Assembly: GCA_035926095.1 (NCBI GenBank)
Contig: JAVRQT010000016.1
Span: 744,001-808,000 of the forward strand
From: Elasticomyces elasticus
Lineage: Eukaryota > Ascomycota > Dothideomycetes > Mycosphaerellales > Teratosphaeriaceae
Direction: 5' to 3'
Length of the DNA stretch: 64,000 nt
Below, piece after piece: positions 42,268-52,235 of this stretch. A program made the position numbers and the translations under genes. Each line of letters begins with the position of its first letter. Position 1 is the stretch's first letter. The notes under the pieces are model-generated. The model saw nothing but the letters and a program-made list of their open reading frames with translations, was not told where the DNA came from and searched no databases.

Positions 42268-45200
42268 ATGTCTTCCATCGACAAGCTCTCCATCCTGGGC
42301 GTCCGCTCATTCGACAACACTCGCTCGGAGACCATCGCCTTCCACAAGCCGCTCACCCTGATCGTCGGACCGAACGGCTGTGGCAAAACGACCATCATCG
42401 AGTGCCTCAAGTATGCCACCACCGGAGAGCTGCCGCCGAACACGAAGGTCGGCGGTGCCTTCGTGCACGACCCCGACTTGTGTGGTGAGAAGGAGGTGCT
42501 GGCCCAGGTCAAGCTCTCCTTCAAGAACATCAAAGGCGTTGCCATGGTCTGCACGCGCAACATCCAGCTCACGGTGAAGAAGACCTCGCGCAGCATGAGC
42601 CAGATCGAAGGTAGTCTTCACGCCAGGAAGCACGGTGAGGCTTCCACGGTGAGCTCTCGATCTGCTGACCTGAATGCTCTCATGCCAATCGAGCTTGGTG
42701 TCTCCAAAGCCGTGCTCGATAGCGTCATTTTCTGCCACCAGGAAGACTCTCTATGGCCGCTGGCTGCACCCAAGGAGCTCAAGGAACGCTTTGACGCCAT
42801 CTTTGAAGCGGTCAAGTACACCAAGGCGATCGACAACATCAAGGTCATGCAGAAGCAACACAAGGTCAACCTCGACCTCCTAAAGAAGGATGAAGACACT
42901 GCGAAGCACAACAAGGAGCGTGGCAAAAAGCTTGAGGCGCAGGCTGCCAAACTCAACGATGACCTGGACGAGTTGCGTGCAAAGCACAAAGACTACGACG
43001 GCCGCATTGCGCAAGCTGGACGCAACGCTGAAGCTGCTTGGAAGCTTTCGGAGAAGGCGAACCTGATTGTTGGTGATTTGAACGGTAAGCGCATCGTGAA
43101 GCGCACCAAGGAGGAGAGTGTGCAGAGTCTGCGTGAGAACCTGACTGAGATGGACGAGAGCGATCAGGATCTGCAGCGCATGTTGGAGCAGTATGACGAG
43201 CGTGTACAGCAGTACGAAGCGGAGGTCAAGGAGCGTACGGAGGACTACCACAACATTGAGCAGCAGATTGTGCAGCATCGAGGCAAGGTGAGCGTGAAGG
43301 AGCGCGAGTGCGGGTCCTACGAAGCGCAGGCGCAACAGTATCAGCGTCAGCTCACCAAGCGCGAGGAGCTCATTAAGGAGACTGCGCGCAGCCACAAGAT
43401 CCATGGTTTTGATCTGGAGATCGATGACAATCAGGTTGCAGCTTTCATGGATCGCATCACGAAGATGGCGCGCGAACAGAACGCCAACTTTGAGAGGGCC
43501 CGTCGGGAGACGCAGGAAGAGTTGCAGGGTGAGCAGCTGAAGCTGAACCGTCTCAATGAGGAGAAGACCACAGTCAACGGACGAAAGGATGCCGCAAAGC
43601 AGACTATCACAACCAATGACCGCAAGATCAACTCCGTGCAAAGCTCGCTGAACCGCATTACCGTCGACGAAGGTGCCAAGGCCACGATGGAGTCCAAGTT
43701 GCGTGACCTTGAAGGCAACCTCAAGGACGAGAACGCAAAGATCGAGACGAAAAACCTGGAACAGAAAGCACGAGACATCGAGACCAAGACTAGAAGTCTT
43801 GAGACCCGCAAAGACGAGCTTGATCTGGAAATGGTGGAGGGCACGAAGCGTGCGGGTGAATCGGCTCGTCTTGATTACGTTCAGAAAGAGTTGAAAGAGC
43901 GCGAGCAGCGCCTGCAGACGAATACTGGCGCTTACAGTGAGAAGATCACGTCACTCATTGGCGCCAACTGGACGCCTGCAAACGTGGAGAGCGAGTTTCA
44001 ACGCACGCTCGAGCAGAAGAACGATCATCTCGCCGAGGCGGAGAGGCAGCGCGATGGCGTTAGTCGTGAGAAGGAGCAGCTCGATTTCCAGCTGAAGTCG
44101 ATTCGCAAGGATCTCGAAGCAAAGCAGACGTCGATGAAGCGGGCTGGCGAGAAGATCAAGAAGACCTGCGATATTCCCGAGCCATCGGACTACACTGCGT
44201 ACCTGGAGGATCTTGAGGGCACGCGGGAGACCTTGAAGGCTGACACTGATGCTATGGGCCGCCTGAACGAGTATTTCACTGCCTGCATCAAGCTCGCGAA
44301 ACACGCCGACCGTCCAGGTTGCAGGACTTGCAGTCGCCCCTTTCACAGCACCAGCGAAGCCCAGAAGCTGATCGATAACCTCACCAAGGAGAAGAAGGGC
44401 GTTGAGTCGCAGCTTGGCACTGCCCCTCAAGACCTGAAGGAGTGCGAGGCAGCTTTGGTAGCCGCGAAATCTGTAAACTCCGACTTCGAGATGTGGGAGA
44501 GGCTGAAGGAGAAGGAGATTCCCAAGCTCGACGCGGATAAGAAGGATCTCGAAGGCAAGCGGAGCACTCTTGTCGATCAACTTGAGCAGCACGAAGGCGT
44601 TGTCAGCGAGCGTCAAACAGCCAAGCGTGATGTCGAGGCGATCTCCCGCACGGTGCAGAGCATCGCCAAGCTCACCAGTGAGATCGCGGAGTTCAAGGCA
44701 CAGGTCAAGGAGTTGTCAGCGAAGCAAAAGTCAGCAGGGCTGTCGCGTGGCCTTGAGAAGGTACAGGAGGAGCTCAAGAAGACCAGCGAGGAGGCCCGTA
44801 CTCTCAAGACCAAGCTCTCCAACATCAATACGGAGCGGGACCGTGACCGGAGCAATATCAGCCGCATCGAGAGTGATATCCGTGACGCCGAGAAGAAGCT
44901 CAGCAACGCGGAGTATCAGCTCAAGGAGAAGCGATCGTTGGACGAGCAGATCGAAGAGCTGAAAGGCGCCAATGCTGAGCAGCGTGAGAACATCAAGGAC
45001 TTCGATAAGCAGCTGCAAGATCTTGGCCCGCAGCTGTCGCAAGCGCAGGCCAGATACGACGACATTGCTCGTCGCGGGGCTGACAAGGATCGAGACCTGC
45101 AAGCCCTCGCGAGCAAGGTCAACACCAGTCTGAACCAGCTGAAGATGGCCAACCAGGAGATTGACTCGTACATCGCGCGTGGTGGTCCTGAGCAGTTGAA

Positions 45201-46191
45201 GCGTGGTCAAGGCGAGATGAAGCAATTGCTCAAGCAGGTTGAGGAGTTTGAGCAGGAAAAAAACAGCATTGTGAAGGACGTCAAGAAGCTGGAGAACATG
45301 TTGCGCAGCCATTCGGACACCAGGCGCAGCATCTCGGACAACCAACGCTATCGCCGTGACTTGCGCCAGCTTGAGCAGGTCATCGCCGAGATTGAAGAGC
45401 TGGAGACGCACAACGCCGAAGAGGACAAGATACGCTACGAGCGTGAGGGTAGCAAGTACCAGACGGACCGCAACAAGCTGTCTGCAGACCAGGCCGTTAT
45501 CACTGGCCAGTTGAAGTCCAAGGATGAAGCTTTGAACATTGTCCTCGCAGATTATGACACTGAATACAAGAACTCAGCGAGGAAGTACAAGGAGGCGCAC
45601 ATCATGGTGGAGACGACGAAGGCATGCATCGAGGATCTCGGACGCTTCGGAGGCGCCTTGGACAAGGCGATCATGAAGTACCACTCGGTGAAGATGGCGG
45701 AGATCAACACCATCATTGACGAGCTGTGGCGCAAGACGTACCAGGGCACCGACGTCGATACCATTCTCATCCGCAGCGAGAGCGAGAACGTCAAGGCCAA
45801 CAAGTCGTACAACTACCGCGTGTGCATGGTGAAGCAGGAGGCCGAGATGGACATGCGTGGGCGTTGCTCAGCGGGTCAGAAGGTATTGGCTTCCATCATC
45901 ATCCGCTTGGCGCTTGCTGAGTGTTTCGGGATCAACTGTGGACTCATCGCGCTCGACGAGCCGACCACCAACCTCGATCGTGAGAACATCCGTGCGTTGG
46001 CTGAGAGCTTGGCGGAGATCATCAAGGCGAGGCGGACGCAGCAGAACTTCCAGCTGATTGTCATCACCCATGACGAGGAGTTCCTGAAGTTCATGGGGTG
46101 CTCGGAGTTCGCGGATGTGTATTATCGGGTCGGTCGCAGCACTGCGAACCAGACGAGTACAATTGAGAGGCAGAGCATCAATGAGGTATGA
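42268..46191 (+). CDS. RAD50: DNA repair protein RAD50
   Basis: SMC-like ATPase of the MRN/MRX complex, which tethers DNA ends and starts double-strand-break repair and checkpoint signalling. Intronless over 1307 residues, a standard length. Walker A is GPNGCGKT (34-41). Two very long coiled-coil arms flank the zinc hook Cys685-Arg-Thr-Cys688. The C-terminal half has the ABC signature (RCSAGQKVLASIIIR), Walker B LIALDEPTTNLD (Asp1230, Glu1231) and the H-loop (VITHDEEF). All functional motifs are intact. The annotated end is TGA at 46189-46191. An equally good alternative removes an intron 46186-46239 (GTATGA, GCTAAC, TAG) and ends in a 9-nt exon at 46248, adding one Ile. Confidence 0.98.
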   Translation: MSSIDKLSILGVRSFDNTRSETIAFHKPLTLIVGPNGCGKTTIIECLKYATTGELPPNTKVGGAFVHDPDLCGEKEVLAQVKLSFKNIKGVAMVCTRNIQLTVKKTSRSMSQIEGSLHARKHGEASTVSSRSADLNALMPIELGVSKAVLDSVIFCHQEDSLWPLAAPKELKERFDAIFEAVKYTKAIDNIKVMQKQHKVNLDLLKKDEDTAKHNKERGKKLEAQAAKLNDDLDELRAKHKDYDGRIAQAGRNAEAAWKLSEKANLIVGDLNGKRIVKRTKEESVQSLRENLTEMDESDQDLQRMLEQYDERVQQYEAEVKERTEDYHNIEQQIVQHRGKVSVKERECGSYEAQAQQYQRQLTKREELIKETARSHKIHGFDLEIDDNQVAAFMDRITKMAREQNANFERARRETQEELQGEQLKLNRLNEEKTTVNGRKDAAKQTITTNDRKINSVQSSLNRITVDEGAKATMESKLRDLEGNLKDENAKIETKNLEQKARDIETKTRSLETRKDELDLEMVEGTKRAGESARLDYVQKELKEREQRLQTNTGAYSEKITSLIGANWTPANVESEFQRTLEQKNDHLAEAERQRDGVSREKEQLDFQLKSIRKDLEAKQTSMKRAGEKIKKTCDIPEPSDYTAYLEDLEGTRETLKADTDAMGRLNEYFTACIKLAKHADRPGCRTCSRPFHSTSEAQKLIDNLTKEKKGVESQLGTAPQDLKECEAALVAAKSVNSDFEMWERLKEKEIPKLDADKKDLEGKRSTLVDQLEQHEGVVSERQTAKRDVEAISRTVQSIAKLTSEIAEFKAQVKELSAKQKSAGLSRGLEKVQEELKKTSEEARTLKTKLSNINTERDRDRSNISRIESDIRDAEKKLSNAEYQLKEKRSLDEQIEELKGANAEQRENIKDFDKQLQDLGPQLSQAQARYDDIARRGADKDRDLQALASKVNTSLNQLKMANQEIDSYIARGGPEQLKRGQGEMKQLLKQVEEFEQEKNSIVKDVKKLENMLRSHSDTRRSISDNQRYRRDLRQLEQVIAEIEELETHNAEEDKIRYEREGSKYQTDRNKLSADQAVITGQLKSKDEALNIVLADYDTEYKNSARKYKEAHIMVETTKACIEDLGRFGGALDKAIMKYHSVKMAEINTIIDELWRKTYQGTDVDTILIRSESENVKANKSYNYRVCMVKQEAEMDMRGRCSAGQKVLASIIIRLALAECFGINCGLIALDEPTTNLDRENIRALAESLAEIIKARRTQQNFQLIVITHDEEFLKFMGCSEFADVYYRVGRSTANQTSTIERQSINEV

Positions 46192-46640
46192 TGAGTTTGT
46201 CTTGCTGATCACGAGAGTGGTATGCTAACAATGGTGTAGGTGATCTAGTTGCATCATGTCTATGCAACGAGCGACCATCATCCACATACATTTACTGTGG
46301 TCGATCAATGACGGTGCTCGCGGACATGGCGCAACGGCCGACCAGCGCACCAAAACATGTAAAATATAACGGTCTGCATCGACATGTACAAACAAACTGC
46401 TGCTGTAGTATTACGTCCTTGATCGCACGATAGCAACGGACAAGCATGAGGACGGCGAAGCCATATTCCAATTGACTTTGTGACCAGATGAGTCCGTCCA
46501 GCAGTGTATCACCAATTTTACATACCAACGGTTATATTTCATGGGAGATGATGATGAGACGACGTTGTAAGATTGATGTCTGAAGTGCTGTTTGAGTATC
46601 GACGCCGGCTGAAGTCAAAAAGTCAGCGCCACTGATATTT

Positions 46641-46663
46641 GCATTATCCGAATAGGATAATGC
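46641..46663. repeat. Perfect 9-bp inverted repeat with a 5-nt loop
   Basis: GCATTATCC and GGATAATGC flank GAATA. It sits ~450 bp after RAD50. It could be a hairpin in a transcript or a dimeric protein-binding site; nothing decides between these. Confidence 0.7.
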
Positions 46664-46902
46664 CACACACGCCAATCATGACTGATGCTCGCCGCATCAC
46701 TCGGCATGTTGCAGGTCCACCCCAAAGGCCCAGAGCTCGTCCGGCTGTATGCAGACCTGCTCAGCTGCGCAAAACAAATAAAATGGGAAGAGTGGCGGAA
46801 GCACTGCCAAGCTAGCTTCGTTCTGATATATGGCATGGGGGTGTTTTGAGTTATTCGTGGCGGTGTGTGCCGAGGCAGACGAGGCTTCCCATCTGTCCGA
46901 GC

Positions 46903-46928
46903 TGTTGTGGTTGTGTTGTGGTTGTGTT
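46903..46928. repeat. Tandem 11-bp repeat
   Basis: TGTTGTGGTTG occurs twice in a row and is followed by the first four bases of a third unit. Intergenic, no known role. Confidence 0.7.
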
Positions 46929-47686
46929 TGCTGTCGGATCACGCGCATCGTCGCACATGTGCATCGTCAACCACAAACACCACGAGGCTGGCCGGGAAGA
47001 GTGAGGTGTGTGTGTGACCCAAATACACTTCTGATCTCCACGCCCATGACGCAAAAATGCTTTGTGCCTGTCGGTGCAGGGTCCGCGGCTAGCCAGTTGC
47101 AGCGTGGCTGCGGCTCTAAAATCAAGTTCAGCCACCCGTCCTGCAGATCCGTTCGCTGCCAGCTCACGACCACGGCTGCAGAGCATCGACTCGTGATGCC
47201 TCATGTCTCCACCATAGCAACGAATTCAGCTTGGACGGACGTTAGGCGGTAAGTACCAAGGTCACTCCTGTTTCTTCAACTTCACATCGCACCTGCTTTC
47301 GCGTCGCGTGTCGCTATCCGACTTCACTCCAGCCATCTCTCATATCCTTATCACGAACATTTAAGACATACTCCCAGCCAGCATCCCGTCTACGATCAAA
47401 CAGATACAAAGGTACTTCAACCCATCACTCACGTATTGTTTCTCGGCATCATTACCGCAGCGTGCCAGCCGACTAATCGTGGTGTTGAGTTCGCAGCAGA
47501 TTGCAGGGCAGCCGAGCATTCCACGAAGCACTCATTCCAACATACCGTATTCCGGAGCGACCAGTTTCAGAGCTGTCACTGTTGATCTGTTGACTCAGAC
47601 TTCAACTTGATTGCTTCTTGTCACTCAAAGCCGGACATCTCTTCCACCGGGTTGCAATTCGACAAGCATACACATCCGCCTCCATC

Positions 47687-49099
47687 ATGCTTCTCAGGGC
47701 CGTGGTCGTTGCGCTATGGGCCGGTCTCGCTACCGCTGTGCCGTATGTTCTCATCATGCAAGAGATGTGGACTGTCAACTAATCGACGAACAGTACCAAG
47801 CGATCAACTGCATCAGGCTACGCATGGGGTGTAAGTGAATCAGCTTGTCTGTATCATATGCAGCTACTGACCGCAATCACAGTCAGAGAAGCTACGGGGT
47901 GTCAACCTGGGAGGATGGCTCGTGCTCGAACCTTGGATCACGCCGTCCATCTTCCAGCAATATGACATGAGCAGAGGCATCATTGATGAATATACCCTCT
48001 GTGATGTGCTTGGCACAAATGTTGCACATGACACTGTCCTCAAGCCACATTGGGATGCATGGGTGCAATATGGCGACATGCAGAAGATCAAGAACTCTGG
48101 ATTCAACTTGGTCAGAAGTGAGTCAACCAGGCATGCTCTGTGAATGATGGTGGCTGACCAGTAATCCCTATAGTACCCGTTGGCTACTGGGCATATGACA
48201 ACTCCGGCTCTCCCTACGCCAGTGGCGCTGCGCCTTACATTGACCAGGCGATCAACTGGTCTCGCCAGCTCGGCCTCAAGGTTATGATCGATCTGCACGG
48301 TGCTCCCGGCTCGCAGAACGGCTTTGACAACAGCGGTCAGCGCACAACAAACCTGGGATGGACTCAAGGCGACACTGTAAAGAAGACGCTCGCCGTCCTA
48401 AACACCATCCAGAAGAAGTACGGCGACTCTAGCTACGACGATGTCATCGCCGGCATTGAGCTTCTCAACGAGCCGCTGACAACTGCACTTGACCTCGCGA
48501 CTGTGAAGCAGTTCGAGCGTGATGGCTATGGACAACAGCGAGCAGTGTCGCAGAGCAGAGTTGTGGTTGTGCAGGACGGCTTCCAGACTGCAAACTCATA
48601 CAACGGCTGGCTTTCACCTTCGGACCACGGCTCGCAGAACGTTGCGATCGATCACCACGAGTACCAGGTCTTCACCCCCGAGCTGGTCGCCATGGCACCT
48701 TGGCAGCATCGCCAGTACGTCTGCAACAACGCTAGAACGTACTCTGGAGCAGACAAGTGGACTTTCGTCGGTGAATGGTCAGCTGCCATGACCGATTGTG
48801 CTGCTGCGCTCAACGGCTACGGAATCGGCGCACGCTACGAAGGCTACTACCCTGGTTCAACGTACGTCGGCAGCTGCGCGAACGTCAACTTCATCGAGAC
48901 GTGGAGCCAGCAATTCAAGGACGACACCCGCGGCTACATTGAGGCACAGATGGAGACCTTTGAGCGCAACACTCAAGGCTGGATCTTCTGGAACTTCAAG
49001 ACAGAGGCCTCGCCCGAGTGGGATGCGTTCCGTCTCATCGACGCCGGCATCTTCCCACAGCCACTCAGCGACCGCCAGTTCGGTTCAATCTGCACTTAG
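47687..49099 (+). CDS. Secreted GH5 exo-1,3-beta-glucanase
   Basis: Glucan 1,3-beta-glucosidase (EC 3.2.1.58) of the GH5 exoglucanase group, remodelling or degrading beta-1,3-glucan of the cell wall. Four exons: 47687-47742, 47794-47830, 47883-48117, 48174-49099, introns 51, 52 and 56 nt, 417 residues. The signal peptide is residues ~1-18, followed by a Lys-Arg pair (TKRST) that suits Kex2 processing. The family start 'LRGVNLGGWLVLEPWITPS' follows. The acid/base is Glu209 in 'GIELLNEP' and the nucleophile Glu310 in 'FVGEWS'. 'VIDLHGAPGSQNGFDNSG' (here beginning MIDL) is the substrate-cleft signature. The C terminus ends in Cys-Thr, so there is no GPI signal. Convergent with the hydrolase gene. 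Confidence 0.96.
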
Positions 49100-49324
49100 T
49101 ACAGTGTAGTGAACCGACTTCACGACCGACATGACGCGACAAATGCAGTACGCAACGACGATCTTGGCGCAAGAGAAGGTAGGATAATGTCATGAACAAG
49201 TTAGCACGGGGACGTATTCGCTTTTTGTCGATACCCGAGCCTTTCGGCTCATGTTACGTCCAGCGCAGAATAGCTACGCAGAGACGATTACTCTTTTATT
49301 TAGGCTGTAAACGACCGTTGCATA

Positions 49325-50296
49325 TCATCTTGTTGTCATCTTGGCTTGGGTAGAGCTCGCAAGCACCCACTTCACTTCCTCCGCGATGAGCTCCGGGTCG
49401 ACCATGTGCACACTGTGGCCCGAATGGTTTGCCTTGATGTACCTTGAGCAGCTACTGATATTTAACAACTTCCTCTCCATTCGCTCATCATCCTCGTTGT
49501 TTGTGAAAACGAGTCGCCTCATCTCCACCCGATCCTCATCATCGGTACCATTGCCAGCAGCCAGACCCGCACGGTAGGTCTTGAACAGATCCAGAGCATA
49601 GTTCGCCTGGATCACGCTGACTGGCCTCTCACCCAATAGTCCAGCATCATACTCCCGCTCACATTTTGCAACGAGCTGAGCACCGCTGGCAGCATACTGC
49701 TCGACCTCCCTTCCCGCGGTACGATCGTGCTTCTCACTGGCTTCCTCGACCAGCAATGCCTGCCACTGATCTGAAGACAAAGCGTGCGCAGTCTCGTAAC
49801 ATACTTTCAACGTGTCAAGACCCTTCGACATTGCTCGCACCGTGGCATTGGGAAAGGTTGACATCGTATCCTCCGTGTTGGCGTCAACGAAAACGACACC
49901 ATGGATGCTCTCCGCTCCTACTCTGTGAATGAACTCTCTGGCGATAATGCCACCCCACGAGTGGGCTACCAGCAAGTACGGTCCACCGACGTCCATAGCT
50001 GCCAGGAGATCATCAAGCTCGGCTGCTATCTGCTCTGCGGCAGGCTCGGTAGGAGGTTCATCCGACAGACCGTAACCAGCTCTCTCGTAGGCCAGTGTGC
50101 GAATGAAAGGTGACAAGTTTTCAGTAGTCGCCGACCATTCGATGATACTGCTCGTGAGACCAGGTAGAACGATCACAATCGGATTTCCGGACTGCCGCTG
50201 TGGTCCAGACACTGAGACATGAAGGTTGTGCGTGCCGACGGAGACTTTACCTGAGCAGGACCCTGCAGTGTCCCAATCTACGTCGTGTTCGTCCAT
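49325..50296 (-). CDS. Alpha/beta hydrolase
   Basis: A 323-residue intronless alpha/beta-hydrolase-fold enzyme, substrate unknown. The oxyanion strand 'IVIVLPGLTSS' precedes 'YERAGYGLSDEP', the usual loop after strand beta-4. The nucleophile is Ser113 in 'LLVAHSWGG', and the catalytic His lies in 'NHSGHSVHMVDPELIAEEV'. The lid region between contains two cysteines. No signal peptide or membrane anchor is evident. It resembles bacterial-type epoxide hydrolase and hydroxynitrile-lyase-like proteins, but no feature decides its reaction. Its 5' end is 239 bp from the stop of the metallo-beta-lactamase-fold gene on the same strand. Confidence 0.9.
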   Translation of the reverse strand: MDEHDVDWDTAGSCSGKVSVGTHNLHVSVSGPQRQSGNPIVIVLPGLTSSIIEWSATTENLSPFIRTLAYERAGYGLSDEPPTEPAAEQIAAELDDLLAAMDVGGPYLLVAHSWGGIIAREFIHRVGAESIHGVVFVDANTEDTMSTFPNATVRAMSKGLDTLKVCYETAHALSSDQWQALLVEEASEKHDRTAGREVEQYAASGAQLVAKCEREYDAGLLGERPVSVIQANYALDLFKTYRAGLAAGNGTDDEDRVEMRRLVFTNNEDDERMERKLLNISSCSRYIKANHSGHSVHMVDPELIAEEVKWVLASSTQAKMTTR

Positions 50297-50535
50297 TCTA
50301 GGGTTGTCTCGGTGGCGATTCGGCTCAGCACCGCAAACACTGTCTTAAATCAACTCTTCTTGGCTCTCCATCTGTATGTCGGCCATCTTGACAACAGTAC
50401 AAATGCTAGCGAGGATGTTTCGAAGAAGATTACGTGAGCGCCGGCGGTGCTGCATGTGTCTTACGACCTGAATGCCGCGACGTCGGCCTTTCACTCATGC
50501 CTAAGCACTCTGTCCCTTGATATCATGCCGTCCGG

Positions 50536-51738
50536 TCATACCAGAACCTTGCTCTCGCCATTCCGGAGCTCGACCCAATTTGTGCCGTCCAGATCACTCA
50601 GCACCTCACTCAACTCTTTCTTACTGTTACCACTTTTACCATCTTTATCCTTCCATCCCTTCTTCACCGCATCCCCATACGTAACATCGTCTCTCCTCAG
50701 CAGCCATCCTACCAGTCCTTTGCCCTCCTTGATCTCATCGTGTGTGCCAATCCAGTAGTCTGCCTTCAGCAACCGCTGCACTTCCAACCCATTCTTCGCA
50801 CCCAGGTTGATCTGCATCGCTGCTCTTCCAGCACCACCAAGTCGGACGTTATGCAAGCCGTGGAGCAAAGCTAGAGTGTGGATGGGAGGCGATGCTTCCG
50901 GGAGCAACGTGAGGTCGCTGCTGGCTATGCCATGAGGCGTATAGATGATGGCTTCGGCAGCCTCTTCGTCCTCGTTCAGCGCAATAGCCTCATGGCGCTT
51001 GGTGCGGTTAACTGCCGGCTTGATAGCCTTGTTAAGTTTCGTTCTTACATGCCTGTTGTTGAACGTGATCAGAAGCGCTGAGTGGAGGTTACCCATATCA
51101 TGCTTCTGCAGTAGCCTACCGATACCTATCCATGCTGGCAACGGAGGAGAGCTTGTTCCTCGCCAGTCTGTGTCGCCGTGCACGCCAAAGACATCTATGA
51201 GCGTGGTGGATCGAAAGTGCTTCCAACCCTGTATGACCTTCAATGCCTCTTTGGTAGCGAAGACCGGCACGTCTGCATTCACCTCCAGCAGAGTCTCTTT
51301 ATGGCAATGATCTGTGAACTCATGGCTTATGACGAGAGCATCGATGAACGTCTGTTCATGCTCAACAGCAGCATTGCTCTTCCTGCTGCTACTACCCGTC
51401 CGCAATCCAGCCGTCAACACCTCACTCTCCCATGCCAGCTCTTCAAGCTCCGCAATGCTGCCTACAGCGCTCTTCGTAGCATGCCATTGTCTACTGAACC
51501 ATGCTGCGAAGTCCGTCTGCGTGCCTTGGAACCAGGGATCGATCAGGATGTTGTAGTAGAACCTCCCACCGTTCCGTACTGCGCTCTCAGGGCGTGGAAT
51601 TTGCAGAAACCATGATGTATCTGCGTTCAGGTGGTGAAGCACCGGTCGACGACTTCCTAGGGAGTTTTGCACGGCGGCACGGAGCTCGGCGTGGAGCTGT
51701 TCGAACGGTTCATCGCTTGCCATGTCTATGGCGATCAT
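50536..51738 (-). CDS. Metallo-beta-lactamase-fold protein, fungal family
   Basis: A 400-residue intronless protein of a fungal family with a metallo-beta-lactamase-like fold. The region 'HHLNADTSWFLQIPRP', 'YYNILIDPWFQGTQTD' and 'ALVISHEFTDHCHKETLLEV' parallels the strands and the H-x-x-x-D-H metal site of the superfamily, with the usual first H-x-H-x-D-H spacing altered (HEFTDH). Whether it binds two metals is unclear. Start: two in-frame ATGs are close (51738 and 51723); the first is taken. Frames further upstream lack an ATG. The substrate is unknown and there is no signal peptide. Divergent from the SPRY protein. Confidence 0.8.
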   Translation of the reverse strand: MIAIDMASDEPFEQLHAELRAAVQNSLGSRRPVLHHLNADTSWFLQIPRPESAVRNGGRFYYNILIDPWFQGTQTDFAAWFSRQWHATKSAVGSIAELEELAWESEVLTAGLRTGSSSRKSNAAVEHEQTFIDALVISHEFTDHCHKETLLEVNADVPVFATKEALKVIQGWKHFRSTTLIDVFGVHGDTDWRGTSSPPLPAWIGIGRLLQKHDMGNLHSALLITFNNRHVRTKLNKAIKPAVNRTKRHEAIALNEDEEAAEAIIYTPHGIASSDLTLLPEASPPIHTLALLHGLHNVRLGGAGRAAMQINLGAKNGLEVQRLLKADYWIGTHDEIKEGKGLVGWLLRRDDVTYGDAVKKGWKDKDGKSGNSKKELSEVLSDLDGTNWVELRNGESKVLV

Positions 51739-52235
51739 ATGCTCTCGCCATGGTGAGGGTACGAAAGGCAAAGAGGTTGAGCGAAAGTGACCACTTCATC
51801 CGCAACGGCAACGACAACGCCACCCGAACCTGTTGATCAGCAACAACAACCCACGCGAGATGCGACGATCTTGCCATGTGACAGTGGAGATCGTGGCAGT
51901 GCACGTCGACAAGCTGTCGAGCTTCTTGGGACTGCATCATTGAGGCCATGTGAATCTCATACTCCCTATCACCCACCACCCCCATGACCTGCCTGTGCTT
52001 CCCTGACCACAGACACAAGCAAATCCTCTTCCACTGGCCCAACTTTACCTTCTCACATTCACAGCATTCGATCAAGCCCAGACGTATTCACAGCACCTTC
52101 AGTCTCACTCACAAGCCTCGACCCGGTTTCATACAGAACCGTAGACACAGCATCCACACCGAGAGACCCACTGCGAGGCTACCGAAAGCCTACAGGAGCA
52201 GACGTAACGTCCAGCGAGGATCAGCGGACACTGCC
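51739..52235. promoter_or_regulatory. Divergent promoter region (metallo-beta-lactamase-fold / SPRY)
   Basis: 497 bp between divergent starts. The SPRY frame is open from 51984, and an upstream ATG there would add 84 residues of uneven composition. I treat this part as 5' leader. Confidence 0.45.

Larger units (their letters stand above)
46192..47686. other. Long intergenic region
   Basis: About 1.5 kb between RAD50 and the glucanase, both on the plus strand. It holds a perfect 9-bp inverted repeat (46641-46663) and a tandem 11-bp repeat (46903-46928). Small open frames here show no family pattern. The last few hundred bases, C/T-rich with CACATCCGCC before 47687, look like promoter and leader. 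Confidence 0.5.

Noticed and set aside
41960..42361. 133-codon frame overlapping the RAD50 start
   Set aside because: It runs into RAD50 coding sequence in another frame and lacks any motif; taken as 5' leader.
42880..46212. Several long minus-strand frames opposite RAD50
   Set aside because: They arise from the biased codon use of the coiled-coil arms; their leucine-rich translations mirror Glu/Lys codons.
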